Positions 35,632 through 45,026 of a stretch of DNA of 64,000 bases are shown here, one piece after another. Each line of letters starts with the position of its first letter. Position 1 is the first letter of the stretch. Made by a program: the position numbers and the translations under genes. Under the pieces are notes generated by a model. That model worked only from the letters and a program-made list of their open reading frames with translations. It searched no databases and was not told the origin of the DNA. Origin of the DNA: JASGKO01 sp049840595 (GTDB lineage: Bacteria; Verrucomicrobiota; Verrucomicrobiia; Chthoniobacterales; Chthoniobacteraceae); the NCBI GenBank assembly GCA_049840595.1, contig JASGKO010000041.1, forward strand, positions 186,001 through 250,000, given 5' to 3'.

Positions 35632-36543
35632 ATGTCCGACTCGATCTCGCTCCCCGCATTGCCGCGCCACCAGGTGTTTTCACCGGCCCGCATCGGTGCC
35701 ATCGCCAGCAACACCCTGCTTGAGCTGGTGCGGCTGAAGGTGTTTTATTTTCTGCTCATCTTCGCGCTGCTCATCATCGGCAGCTCGGCCTTCATGGTCC
35801 GCCTGTCGTTCCAGGAACAATTCCAGATGCTCAAGGACGTCTCGCTCGGCTCGATGAGCGTTTTCACCTGGCTCCTGGCCGTCCTCTCGACCGCCATGCT
35901 GCTGCCGAAGGACATCGAAGACCGCACCCTTTACACGATCCTCGCCAAGCCGGTCCCACGCTTCGAGTACCTGCTCGGCAAGGTGCTCGGTGTGCTCATG
36001 CTGTTGCTGGTCTCGACCATCATGATGTCGCTGATGTTTGCCGTGACGCTGTATTTCCGTCAGCAGATGGCGATTGCCGAGAATCTCGACGGGGTGCCCG
36101 CCGGGACCGATCCGAAGATCATCGCCGCCGTCATCGCGGATGTAAAAAGCCACACCTTTACCTGGAGCCTGCTCCCCGCGATTTCGTGCATTTACATTAA
36201 AGCGGCGATCTTTGCCTGCATCACCCTCTTCATCTCCACCTATGCCTCCTCGTGGATTTTTACGATCATGGTCTCCACGGTGGCGTTCCTCATCGGTTAC
36301 TTTGAAAGCACGGCCCGTGAATACTGGCTGGCCGGGTCGGTGCCTTCGATCTTCGTCAAAGGCGTGCTGCTGCTGATCGCCCTGGTCTTTCCCGATCTCC
36401 AGATTTTCAACCTGGAGGACGATATCGATGCCGGGAACACCATTTCGATGCTGCTCTTTATGAAGACCGCCGGCCTGGGCGTCGTCTATACAAGCGTCTA
36501 TTTCTTCCTCGCCTACTTCGTGTTCGCCAAAAAGGAACTCTAA
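35632..36543 (+). CDS. ABC-2 type permease
   Basis: A 303-residue polytopic membrane protein with about six helices, including ELVRLKVFYFLLIFALLIIG and GKVLGVLMLLLVSTIMMSLMFAV. The segment DIEDRTLYTILAKPVPRFEYLLGK is the amphipathic coupling motif typical of ABC-2 permeases working with DrrA-like ATPases. It directly follows its ATPase gene and precedes a short exported TPR-like gene, so the three probably form one unit. Confidence 0.88.
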   Translation: MSDSISLPALPRHQVFSPARIGAIASNTLLELVRLKVFYFLLIFALLIIGSSAFMVRLSFQEQFQMLKDVSLGSMSVFTWLLAVLSTAMLLPKDIEDRTLYTILAKPVPRFEYLLGKVLGVLMLLLVSTIMMSLMFAVTLYFRQQMAIAENLDGVPAGTDPKIIAAVIADVKSHTFTWSLLPAISCIYIKAAIFACITLFISTYASSWIFTIMVSTVAFLIGYFESTAREYWLAGSVPSIFVKGVLLLIALVFPDLQIFNLEDDIDAGNTISMLLFMKTAGLGVVYTSVYFFLAYFVFAKKEL

Positions 36544-36547
36544 ATCG

Positions 36548-37340
36548 ATGAAGCATCGCCCCATCATCGCGCTGATTCTCCTGCTGGCTTTCGGGGCCGC
36601 CCGAATGCCTTTCGAGCATCAGCTCACGCTCGAACACCGGGCCGCCTATTTTCATACCGCCGATATCAATATCAACCTGCGCAAGGAAATTGGCCCCTTC
36701 GGAATTCTGGCCTCCCTGAGCGGTTTTCGCGCGATCGTGGCCGATGTGCTCTGGATTCAAGCCTTCACCGCCTGGACGCATACGCAATGGGGCCGCATGA
36801 CCCTGCTGTTTAACGCCGTGGTGGAACTCCAGCCCCGCGAAGTGATGTTCTGGGACATGGCGTCTTGGCACATGGCCTGGAATGCCAGCGTGGCGGCAAT
36901 GGACGATCCCAACCAGCCACGGGAACTGCTGCGCGTGAAGACGGCCAAGGAGTACTGACAAGCTCGGCGAGGATTACCTGCTGCGCGGCATCCAAAGCAA
37001 TCCCGACCGCTACGAACTCTATGACCGGCTGGGCATGCTCTACAAAGAGAAGCTGCAGGACCACTGCAAGTCCGCCGACATGTACCAAAAGGCGTCCACT
37101 TTCAAAAATGCGCCGGTCTATGAAATTCGCTTCTACGGCTACGAGCTTTCCCGCTGTCCAGGCCAGGAACAGGCGGCCTACGACCTGCTCCGCAAACTCT
37201 ATCTGCAAGGCCAGAACGAGTGGCTCCCCACCCTGCTGGAGCGCCTCAGCTACTTGCAGGATAAATTAAATGTTCCTGTCGCAGAAAGAGTCTATAATCC
37301 TCCGAAACCGTCTCCCGCACCTTCACCAAACCACCCTTGA
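36548..37340 (+). CDS. Signal-anchored TPR-like protein, frameshifted
   Basis: The first frame gives MKHRPIIALILLLAFGAARMPFE (membrane anchor), then a helical domain with IVADVLWIQAFTAWTHTQWGRM and ending LLRVKTAKEY. A TGA (36956-36958) follows. Shifted by one base, the sequence continues DKLGEDYLLRGIQSNPDRYELYDRLGMLYKEKLQDHCKSADMYQKAS..., a clear tetratricopeptide pattern, to the stop overlapping the next gene. Removing the T of TGA joins them into about 263 residues. It follows the ABC exporter genes with four bases between, so it may support that transporter. The break is probably a sequencing error. Confidence 0.72.
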
Positions 37341-38063
37341 TGCGATTCGCCATTTTTGCCGATATTCATGCCAACCTTGAGGCGCTCCAGGCCGTGCTTG
37401 CGGATGCGCATAAGAACGACTGCACCCATTACATCTGCCTCGGTGACGTAGTCGGTTACAACGCGAACCCGCACGAGTGCCTGGAGATCGTGCGCAAGCT
37501 GGGCTGCCCGGTGGTGAAGGGCAACCACGACGAACAGGCCCATTTGAAAGAAGAGCTCACCGGCTTCAATGCCATGGCCGAGGAGGCGATCAACTGGACG
37601 CGCAATCACCTCACCGACGAAGACAAGCAGTGGCTCTCGGAGACTGCGTTTTGTCCGGCAGGTGCGGGACTTCACGATCGTGCATGCCACGCTCGATACG
37701 CCGCAGAACTGGGGCTACGTCTTCAACCAGCTCGATGCCACGGCCAGCTTCAACTACCAGCATACGAACCTGTGCTTCTACGGTCACACCCATGCGCCGC
37801 GCGCCTATGTGCGCGACCAGAGCGTGCGGGCGATCCCGTTCGACAAGCTCAAGATCGAGCCGGGCAAGAAATACTTCATGAACGTGGGCAGCGTAGGCCA
37901 GCCCCGCGATGGCGACTGGCGCGCCTCTTACGCGATCTACAAAGTGGAGGAGCAGACGGTGGAACTGCACCGGCTGGAATACGACCTGTTCACCGCCCAG
38001 GAAAAGATCGTCGAAGCGGGACTGCCGCAGCGGCTGGCGGATCGGCTGGCGGTAGGGAAGTAG
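37340..38063 (+). CDS. Calcineurin-like metallophosphoesterase, frameshifted
   Basis: A YfcE/Ap4A-hydrolase-like phosphoesterase of about 241 residues. Metal-site motifs run through both frames: FADIHANLEAL, CLGDVVGYNANP and VKGNHDEQ in the first; TIVHATLDTPQNWGYVF, CFYGHTHAPRAY and MNVGSVGQPRDGD in the second. The frames change near 37655-37665, between SETAFCP and RQVRDFTIVHATL. Substrates of this family include phosphodiesters and dinucleoside polyphosphates. The ATG overlaps the stop of the TPR-like gene (TGATG). Loss of a single base is the likely cause of the break. Confidence 0.8.
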
Positions 38064-38164
38064 TTGAGGGTTGAGAGATGATAGTTGAGAGGAATATTTG
38101 AGCAGCTCCGCTGCTGAGGTGGTGGGCTTGGAAATGCCACGGCGCGATTATTTGTCCTGACGCG

Positions 38165-38378
38165 CTGTAGCCACGGCCCTGTGGGCCGTTGGGGATAAAC
38201 TCCAATGCGGGTTAGCGTGCCGCATCGAAAGCGTGAGGGCTTCCCATGCTGACCCAACGCAGAAAAATATGAGGCCCTCGGCTTCACTCGGGGTGACATT
38301 TTTGGAAGAGGAGAAAGCGGCATCTTCTCTCGTGAATGGAGCGCTCTTCCCCAACGGCCCACAGGGCCGTGGCTACAG
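38165..38378. repeat. 214-bp element bounded by perfect 30-bp inverted repeats
   Basis: The arms at 38165-38194 and 38349-38378 are exact reverse complements. Each contains the family-A palindrome ACGGCCC-TGT-GGGCCGT, so each arm can also fold alone. Inside lies a further imperfect inverted pair (GCGGGTTAGCGTG and CATGCTGACCCAACGC). There is no coding capacity. It could be a MITE-like or REP-derived mobile sequence in the gap between two convergent genes. Confidence 0.75.
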
Positions 38379-38453
38379 CGGTTTTGATTGGCATGGCGTT
38401 CAGAAGGGACGTTCACCGGGGAAATTCGTGAGCCCGCCGTGAAAACTCTTATT

Positions 38454-38486
38454 CCCTTCGTGTCCTTCGTGATCTTCGTGGTGAAA
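38454..38486. repeat. Dispersed CTTCGTG repeat (reverse CACGAAG type)
   Basis: CCTTCGTGTCCTTCGTGATCT, followed by TCGTGGTGA, is one of about six copies in the window of a triple CACGAAG motif, in reverse orientation. It lies just beyond the 3' end of the LolC/E-like gene. Confidence 0.6.
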
Positions 38487-38529
38487 TCCCTTCGTCCCGC
38501 CGCGCACGCCGCGTCCGCCGCGGTTCATT

Positions 38530-39834
38530 TTACTCGTAACGCAGCGCCTTGACCGGGTCGAGGCGGGCCGCGAAGTAGGCGGGGATGAGGGCGGCCAGGG
38601 AGCAGATGACGAAGGCGCTGATGCAAATGATCGCCACATCCGAGGGCACCACCTCGGCCGGGATTTTGCTGAACTGATAGACGTCCGCCGGAAAGATCTG
38701 GATGTGGAGGACATTGGCGAGCCATTCCTTGAACTCATTACGCCAGCGCACGAGGATCATCCCGAGGGCGAGACCGGTAAGGTTGCCGAAGAAGCCGACC
38801 ACCATTCCCTGCGCAAGGAAGACCCACACAATCTGCCACGTATTCGCGCCCAGCGCCTTCATGATCCCGATCTCGCGCGTCTTCTGCACGGTGACAGTGA
38901 TGAGCGTGTTCATGATGCCGAAGGCGGCGACGATGACGATGAACATGAGGAGGAAGAACATGACGTTGCGCTCGAGCAGGATGGCGTCGAAGAGATCTTT
39001 GTTCAGCTCCATCCACGTCTGGGCGCTGGTCCCGGCAGGCAGGAGCGGTTTGATGGCATCTCGAATCTGCGCGGCGTTTTTGGGGTCTTCCGTCCGCACG
39101 GAAATCCCCTGGACTCCGTCATCCAGCCCGTAAAGCTCCTGCCCAACATAGAGCGGGACGAGCAAAAAATTGGAGTCATACTCATAGCGACCCGATGAAA
39201 AAATCCCGGTCACTGTGAGATCGGTCGGCACCACCAATCCCTTCAGGTTTTGCAGGTTGTCCTTGTCCTTGGGATTTTTCTGGAAGCGGGTGATTGCATC
39301 CATGATCTCGCCCACGTTACCCGGCGAATAAATGGTGATTTTTCCGCCGACGCCGACCCCGAGCGCTTCGGCCAGATCCTTGCCGAGAATCGTTTTGTCC
39401 CCGGCGAGATCAAAGGTCCCTTCCTTGATGAATTGCCCCAGATCGGTGACCCCCGTTTCCAGCTTCGGATCGACCCCGCGAATCACTGGAGCCAGTCGGC
39501 GGTGATCAAACTCCACGATCACGGGGCCCTGCATATAAGGCGAAGCGGCCTTCACGCCCGGGATTCTGGTGATCTGCTGCATGAGATCGCGCCAGTCGTC
39601 CATCACCCCGCCATTGCTCACGAGAATGTGCGGCTCGAAGCCGAGCACCTTGCGCTGCAGCTCGCGATCGAAGCCGGTCATCACGGAAATCACGAGGATG
39701 AGCACGGTAATGCCGAGGGTCACCCCGAGCACGGAGATGAGGGTGATGATCGAGAGAAACGTCCGCTTGGGCTTGAGGTAGCGCAGCGCCAGAAAGAAGC
39801 TGAAAGGCAGGCGATGGGGCAGAGGTTTGCTCAT
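38530..39834 (-). CDS. LolC/LolE-like lipoprotein-releasing permease (FtsX family)
   Basis: A 434-residue inner-membrane protein. The N-terminal LPFSFFLALRYLKPKRTFLSIITLISVLGVTLGITVLILVISVMTGFDRELQRKVLGFEPHI stretch is typical of LolC/LolE. A large periplasmic domain and three C-terminal helices follow (VMFFLLMFIVIVAAFGIMNTLI, TWQIVWVFLAQGMVVGFFGN, DVAIICISAFVICSLAALIPAYFAARLDPVKALRYE). With the LolD ATPase it would release lipoproteins from the inner membrane. lolD is not in the window. It is the last of three same-strand genes, lysS, MFS and this one; lysS-lol neighbourhoods are common. Confidence 0.87.
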   Translation of the reverse strand: MSKPLPHRLPFSFFLALRYLKPKRTFLSIITLISVLGVTLGITVLILVISVMTGFDRELQRKVLGFEPHILVSNGGVMDDWRDLMQQITRIPGVKAASPYMQGPVIVEFDHRRLAPVIRGVDPKLETGVTDLGQFIKEGTFDLAGDKTILGKDLAEALGVGVGGKITIYSPGNVGEIMDAITRFQKNPKDKDNLQNLKGLVVPTDLTVTGIFSSGRYEYDSNFLLVPLYVGQELYGLDDGVQGISVRTEDPKNAAQIRDAIKPLLPAGTSAQTWMELNKDLFDAILLERNVMFFLLMFIVIVAAFGIMNTLITVTVQKTREIGIMKALGANTWQIVWVFLAQGMVVGFFGNLTGLALGMILVRWRNEFKEWLANVLHIQIFPADVYQFSKIPAEVVPSDVAIICISAFVICSLAALIPAYFAARLDPVKALRYE

Positions 39835-39865
39835 TTAAAAGTGGATTGGAAAACGGTCAATATAA

Positions 39866-41200
39866 TCAGCGCTGCCAGAACCGCATCATCCGGCGCATCC
39901 GCGTGAGGAAAATCCAATCGCGCTGGCTGGTGGGCGGCGTCGGCCCGGTCTTCTCATGCAGGGCCCCGGTCACCCCGAGGCTGATGAGGAGTAGCAAAAG
40001 CTGGAGCGAATAGTAAATGCTGAACCGGTTCCAATGCAATGGGCCGGTGGCGAAATTGAGGTCGTGCAGGGTGTCGATCATCATCCCCCAGGCGACGGGG
40101 GCGATGCTGAGGCCGAGGCTGGTGATGACGGTGAAGAGGGCGAAGAAGTGGGTGCGCCCGAGCTCGGGCATGGTGTCCATGAGCAGGCGGGTCTGCGCGA
40201 CGGCGAAATTTCCACCGGCGATGCCCCCGCCGAAATAGAGCAGGCCGATGAGCGCCCACGACGGCGGAATGACCTCGGCGGCCAGCAACGACCAGCCGAC
40301 GAAGAGCGCGCAGAAGAGGGCGGTGGTGGCGCGAAGGACGGTGCGACTGCTGGTGCTCTCGATGATCTTGCCCACCATGGGCAGGCTGATGAGCGCGCCA
40401 AGGTAATACAGGGTGGTGAGGCCGAGGGTGACGCTCTCGCCATAGCCGATCTTCGACTTCAAGAGTGCGATGCCGAAGACGCCCGCGCTGCCAGCGGAGA
40501 AGGAATAGAGCAGGATGAAGACGGTGAACTTGAGAAAAGGCGGGAAGGTGACGATGGCGCGCCAGGGGACCTGGACATTGGAGTTCACCATCTTCTCGCC
40601 GGGCTCGATATCGGGGATGCGCTTGAGGCAGAGCAGGCTCACCCAGCCGCCGAGCGCGCTGAGCATGAAGACGGCGGAGAATTGCCAGGGCTGCGAGTGC
40701 TCCGAGAGCAGGAGCGCGCTCGCAATCACCGCGAAGATGCTGCCGAACTGGAGGAAAAACTGGTCACGGGTGAAGAAACGGCCGCGCACACCATCGGGGA
40801 TCAACTCGGTGAGCCAGGGCAGCCATGCGCCGGAGGAGACACCGCGGAGCAGGTTGAAAACAAAGAGCGCAAACAGGATAAGCCCGATCTTCACCCCGTT
40901 GCTGGCAAAGCTCATGAAGGGCACGAGGCCGATGCCGAAGATGAAGATCGTCCGCAGCCCCCAGCCGTAGAAAATCATCCGCTTATAGCCGACCCGCTCC
41001 AGGTAATAAGCGGCGGGAATCTGGCAGATGGTGAGGAGTGGGGTAAGCGCGGCGATGACGCCAAGGGTGGTCGCGTTTGCACCGATGGATTTCGCGTAAA
41101 GAATCATCGGCGCCCCGAGGGTGATCTGGAACGAGACCGCGTTGAACAGGCTGAACCAGTTCGCATTCGTGGTGCCCGGGGGATAAATGGACGGTTTCAT
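39866..41200 (-). CDS. MFS transporter
   Basis: A 444-residue major facilitator protein with about twelve predicted helices. The loop-2/3 region reads IPAAYYLERVGYKRMIFYGWGLRT, and a second-half equivalent is SLPMVGKIIESTSSRTVLRATTALF. The substrate cannot be read from sequence; sugars or peptides are usual in this branch. I start at MKPSIYPPGTTNANWFSLFNAVSF; the nine residues upstream are a translation of a CACGAAG repeat. It is flanked by lysS and the LolC/E-like gene. Confidence 0.83.
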   Translation of the reverse strand: MKPSIYPPGTTNANWFSLFNAVSFQITLGAPMILYAKSIGANATTLGVIAALTPLLTICQIPAAYYLERVGYKRMIFYGWGLRTIFIFGIGLVPFMSFASNGVKIGLILFALFVFNLLRGVSSGAWLPWLTELIPDGVRGRFFTRDQFFLQFGSIFAVIASALLLSEHSQPWQFSAVFMLSALGGWVSLLCLKRIPDIEPGEKMVNSNVQVPWRAIVTFPPFLKFTVFILLYSFSAGSAGVFGIALLKSKIGYGESVTLGLTTLYYLGALISLPMVGKIIESTSSRTVLRATTALFCALFVGWSLLAAEVIPPSWALIGLLYFGGGIAGGNFAVAQTRLLMDTMPELGRTHFFALFTVITSLGLSIAPVAWGMMIDTLHDLNFATGPLHWNRFSIYYSLQLLLLLISLGVTGALHEKTGPTPPTSQRDWIFLTRMRRMMRFWQR

Positions 41201-41203
41201 TTT

Positions 41204-41282
41204 CACCACGAAGCGCACGAAGGACACGAAGTTAGACAGAGCACGTTCATCCTTCGTGCTCTTCGTGTCCTTCGTGGTTTAA
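41204..41282. repeat. Inverted pair of CACGAAG repeats
   Basis: ACCACGAAGCGCACGAAGGA (from about 41206) and the reverse form CTTCGTGTCCTTCGTGG (to 41277) face each other across about 30 bases between lysS and the MFS gene, able to form a long hairpin. One arm is translated in the alternative longer start of the MFS gene. Confidence 0.6.
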
Positions 41283-41290
41283 ACAGCCGC

Positions 41291-42738
41291 TCATTTCGGC
41301 TTCAGGTGCGGGAAGAAGATGACGTCGCGGATCGACTCGGCGCCGGTGAGCATCATCACCAGACGGTCGATGCCGATGCCGATGCCGCCGGCCGGAGGCA
41401 TGCCGTGCTCAAGGGCGGTGAGGAATTCCTCGTCCACCTTTTGCTGTTCCTCGCCGGCCTGATGCTCCAGGCGCTCGCGCTGGACGATCGGGTCGTTCAA
41501 CTCGGAGTAGCCGGGGGAGATTTCCTGGCCGTTGATCACGAGTTCATAGACGTCCACGAGGTCGGGGTTCTCGACGTTCTGCTTCGCGAGCGGGACGAGT
41601 TCCTTCGGCAAATGGGTGACGTAGAGCGGGTCGAACTGCTTTTCCTCGATGAGCTTCTCGAAGATCTGCTGGCTCATCTCGAAGTCCTCCATCTGCGGCG
41701 CGACCTCGACGCCGAGGGTGCGGCATTTTTCGCGCTTCTGCTCGGTGGAGAGGGTGAACCAATCCGTCCCGGCGACGCCGCTGATGAGATCGGCGTAGCG
41801 GGCGCGCTTCCACGGGCGGGCGAGGTTGATGGTGCGGGTGACGTTGCCCTCGGCATCCTTGTGCTCGATCTGGAGGGTGCCGATGATTTTCTCCGCGAGG
41901 TGGCAGATCATTTCCTCGACGAGATCGGCCATCGCCTCGAAATCGGCATAGGCCCAATAGGCCTCGAGCATGGTGAACTCGGGGTTGTGACGGCGGGAGA
42001 TGCCTTCATTGCGGAAATTGCGGTTGAGCTCGAAAATCTTGTCGAGGCCGCCGACCATCAGCCGCTTGAGGTAAAGCTCGGGCGCGATGCGGAGGTAGAG
42101 GTCGATATTGAGCGCGTTGTGATGCGTCTTGAACGGCTGGGCCGCCGCGCCGCCGGGGACGGTCTGCATCATCGGCGTTTCCACTTCGAGGAAGCCGCGC
42201 GCTTGCAGGAAATCGCGGATCTCGCGGACGATCGCGATGCGCTTGAGGAAGAGTTCCTTCGACCCGGCATTGGCGATGAGGTCGAGGTAACGCTGGCGAT
42301 ACTTCAGCTCCACGTCCTCAACGCCATACCACGAGCTGGGCATGGGGCGCAGGGCCTTGGAGAGCAGCGTGAGCTGCTTCGCGCGGACGCTGGGCTCGCC
42401 GGTCTTGGTGACGAAGCACTCGCCGTCGATCCCGATGAAATCGGCGATGTCGAGGAGCTTGAAGAGCTCGAGCTGCTCGGGCGCGAGTTCCTTCGTGCTC
42501 ACGAAGACCTGCACCCGGCCACTGCCGTCGCGGACGTCGAGAAAATGGCTGCGGCCCATGTCGCGATGGGCGGTGAGACGGCGGCGATGCGCACCGGTTT
42601 CCCCTCGGCAAATGCTTCGCGAACTTCCGCGATGGTGCCGGTGGTTTCGAAGCGTCCGCCATAGGGCTGGATGCCGAGCGCGCGAAGCGCTTCGAGCTTC
42701 TGCTTGCGGACTGCGATGAGATCGTTGGTTTCTTCCAT
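41291..42738 (-). CDS. lysS: Lysyl-tRNA synthetase, class II, frameshifted near the N-terminus
   Basis: A class II LysRS of about 483 residues that attaches lysine to tRNA-Lys. The N-terminus MEETNDLIAVRKQKLEALRALGIQPYGGRF...AEGKPVRIA is in one frame; the rest, from LTAHRDMGRSHFLDVRDGSGRVQVF, is in another, joined near 42570-42582. Motif 2 (FRNEGISRRHNPEFTMLEAY) and motif 3 (GIGIDRLVMMLTG) are intact. Because the enzyme is normally essential and no second lysS is visible, a sequencing indel is far more likely than a real mutation. It is transcribed ahead of the MFS and LolC/E-like genes. Confidence 0.92.
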
Positions 42739-42796
42739 GCCGGGTTGATTGTCGATTTTCGCTTGCCGGGCGCAAGTGGGAACTTACCGTGCGGGC

Positions 42797-43717
42797 ATGC
42801 CCCGCCATTTTTCCCCAAAAACCGGACTGCTCGCCCTGTTGCTCATGAACCCGCTTTTATCGCCCGCCCAATCCCCCACTCCGGCGGCCTCGCCCTCGCC
42901 GAGCACGATCGCGGGTGATCCGCTCTGGCCCCAGGGAGCGCCCGGCGCGCTGGGAAATAAACCGCAGGACATCCCGACGCTCACCTCCTACCCCGCGCTT
43001 CCCGCGCAGGACAACGCTCCCGCGCTCGTCATTTTCCCCGGCGGCGGCTATGCGAAGCTGGCGGACCACGAGGGGGCTGGCTACGCGGAATTTTTCCGTC
43101 GGCACGGGTTCAATTGCTACGTGGTGAAATACCGGCTGGGCAGCAATGGCTACCGGCACCCGATCATGCTGGAAGACGCGGCGCGGGCAGTGCGGACAGT
43201 GCGCGCGCAGGCCACGGACTGGAAACTGGATGCGCATCGCATCGGCATCATTGGCTCCTCGGCCGGCGGGCATCTGGCCTCAACGCTCGCGACGCATTTC
43301 GACGCCGGGCAACCCTCGGCCACCGATCCCATCGACCGCGAGAGCAGCCGCCCCGATTTTGCGATTCTCTGCTACCCGGTGATCACGATGGGGCCGGAGA
43401 CGCACGTCGGCTCGAAGAAAAACCTGCTCGGCGACAATCCTTCCCAGGAACTAATGGACGCGCTTTCCAATGAAAAGCAGGTGACCAAGGACACGCCGCC
43501 GTGCTTCGTGTGGACGAATGGCGAGGACAAGACGGTGCCGCCGGTCAATACCCTGCTCTTTGCCGAGGCGCTCCAGAAGGCAGGGGTGCCCTTCGACGTG
43601 CATATTTATGAAAAAGGCGGGCATGGGGTGGGACTAGGAAAAGGCGCGATGGCGGGGCATCTGCCGTGGATCAGCGACTGTCTTTACTGGCTGAAGGCCA
43701 ATAAAATTCTCAATTAA
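42797..43717 (+). CDS. Exported alpha/beta-hydrolase, acetyl-esterase (BD-FAE) type
   Basis: A 306-residue esterase with a signal peptide (GLLALLLMNPLLSPAQ). It has an oxyanion segment VIFPGGGYAKLADHEG, nucleophile motif GIIGSSAGGHLAST, acid residue in WTNGEDKTVPPVN and His in YEKGGHGVGLG. This pattern is that of carbohydrate-acting esterases that remove acetyl or feruloyl groups from plant polysaccharides such as xylan. Substrate choice is inferred. It is a single gene, divergent from lysS, followed by a strong hairpin. Confidence 0.86.
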   Translation: MPRHFSPKTGLLALLLMNPLLSPAQSPTPAASPSPSTIAGDPLWPQGAPGALGNKPQDIPTLTSYPALPAQDNAPALVIFPGGGYAKLADHEGAGYAEFFRRHGFNCYVVKYRLGSNGYRHPIMLEDAARAVRTVRAQATDWKLDAHRIGIIGSSAGGHLASTLATHFDAGQPSATDPIDRESSRPDFAILCYPVITMGPETHVGSKKNLLGDNPSQELMDALSNEKQVTKDTPPCFVWTNGEDKTVPPVNTLLFAEALQKAGVPFDVHIYEKGGHGVGLGKGAMAGHLPWISDCLYWLKANKILN

Positions 43718-43740
43718 GAGAAAAATTTGTCTCATTAATG

Positions 43741-43775
43741 AAAAACGGCACCCGGTTTTCACCGGGTGCCGTTGG
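43741..43775. terminator. Bidirectional terminator between convergent genes
   Basis: ACGGCACCCGGT pairs perfectly with ACCGGGTGCCGT around TTTC. The plus side is followed by a T-rich tail (GGGCATTTTT) and the minus side immediately by TTTTT, so it can end both the esterase transcript and the convergent secreted-protein transcript. Confidence 0.85.
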
Positions 43776-43799
43776 GCATTTTTAAGGGATTGGGCGGGT

Positions 43800-44811
43800 T
43801 TAGAAGCTCGCTTTGACGATGGTGGTGCCTTGCGAGTTGTGCACCGTCACACTGCGGAGCGAGAACGCACTGGTCTTGGTGAGACCGTTGACCACGAGCT
43901 TTCCTCTGCGATTACTGCGCACATTCCGGAGGTCCTGGCCATTCACGCTGACCGTGAAGGTCGAACTGCCGGGCACGTTCTGCGCGGAAAGTTTGAAGGA
44001 AGTGCTCACCTTGCCCTTGTGGGAATGCGCGGTGAAAGTGGCCGATCCCGAGGCATTTGGAGCGCCGGAGCCTGCCGTGAGGCTCACGTGGGCATTGAGC
44101 TTCGCCTTGATCGCACTCGTGGTGCTAGTGGAGCTTGAGCTCGCGGTGGTGAAGTCGCCGGTGAAGATCACGTTGGAACTGGAATCCGTGATCGTGACAG
44201 TGGCGACATCGAGGGCGTTGAAGTCGCTGGGGAGGGCAATTCCATCATCGCCGCCGAAGACAATTTCAGAGGTACTGGAATCACTGGAAGAAGAGGAATC
44301 ACTGGCGGAGGAGCCGCTGGAGCCGCCCCCCGAGCCGCCATCGCAGCGCAGGATGACATTGGAGTTCACCTGGCCGGAATCGGAGGAGTCTCCGCCGTTG
44401 TCATCGCCACCACCAGAGGAGCCATCCCCGCTGCCGTCGTCGCACCCGCCCCCATCATCACTGGTATCGGTGGAGGGATAATCGAAGGTGCCGAGGTCTT
44501 CGGTGGAGCCATCCGATTTCTTCGTGATGGTGACGTCGTAGGTATCGGTGGCGAGGCCGCTCAACTCGAAGGTGAGCGTGGAGACGGAGGTGCCGTCTTC
44601 GTCGTCGGTTTCCAGCTCGGCCGTCACCAGTGGCTCCAGTGGGAGCATTGGTGCCAGCGGTGAGCGTGATCTGTTCATCCAAGGTTTCGCTGCCGGAGAT
44701 GTTGGCTCCCTGACAGTCGTCATCCGCTTTGACCGGAACGGTGCAGGCGAGAGAACTCACGATGAGAGAGGTGAGGATTGCTTGTTTGATGGGCAAGGAG
44801 GGCGCTTTCAT
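43800..44811 (-). CDS. Secreted Ser/Gly/Asp-rich protein, frameshifted
   Basis: A protein of about 336 residues. The first frame supplies a signal peptide and first domain (MKAPSLPIKQAILTSLIVSSLACTVPVKADDDCQGANISG...LTAGTNAP); the second continues ELETDDEDGTSVSTLTFELSGLATDTYDVTITKKSDGS. The frames join near 44635-44645. A low-complexity stretch of Asp, Gly and Ser follows (about residues 95-165, with CDDGSGDGSSGG and DSSSSSDSSTSE), then a beta-rich C-terminal domain ending VHNSQGTTIVKASF. Acidic Gly/Asp runs suggest calcium binding. Family not recognised. Confidence 0.65.
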
Positions 44812-45026
44812 AAGTAGGTTCCATTCAAGCAAATAACGGGCCGGTTCCAATTCGTTTATTATTAATTTATCGACATGAAATTAATTCACAATCCATCGGA
44901 AATCACTTTTTCTTATTATGGTAATTACAATCAATCCGTTCAGCGGACCTTATGCGCCTTCCTTTTTTAAAGCATGGATGAAAATCTGCGTGCCATCCGC
45001 ACCGGCTTCCCGGAGATTGGCCGCGT

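Noticed and set aside
40034..42664. An 876-codon open frame on the plus strand
   Set aside because: It is antisense to the MFS gene and lysS. The translation is Glu/Asp/Arg/Gly-rich without motifs, the usual shadow of a high-GC gene on the other strand.
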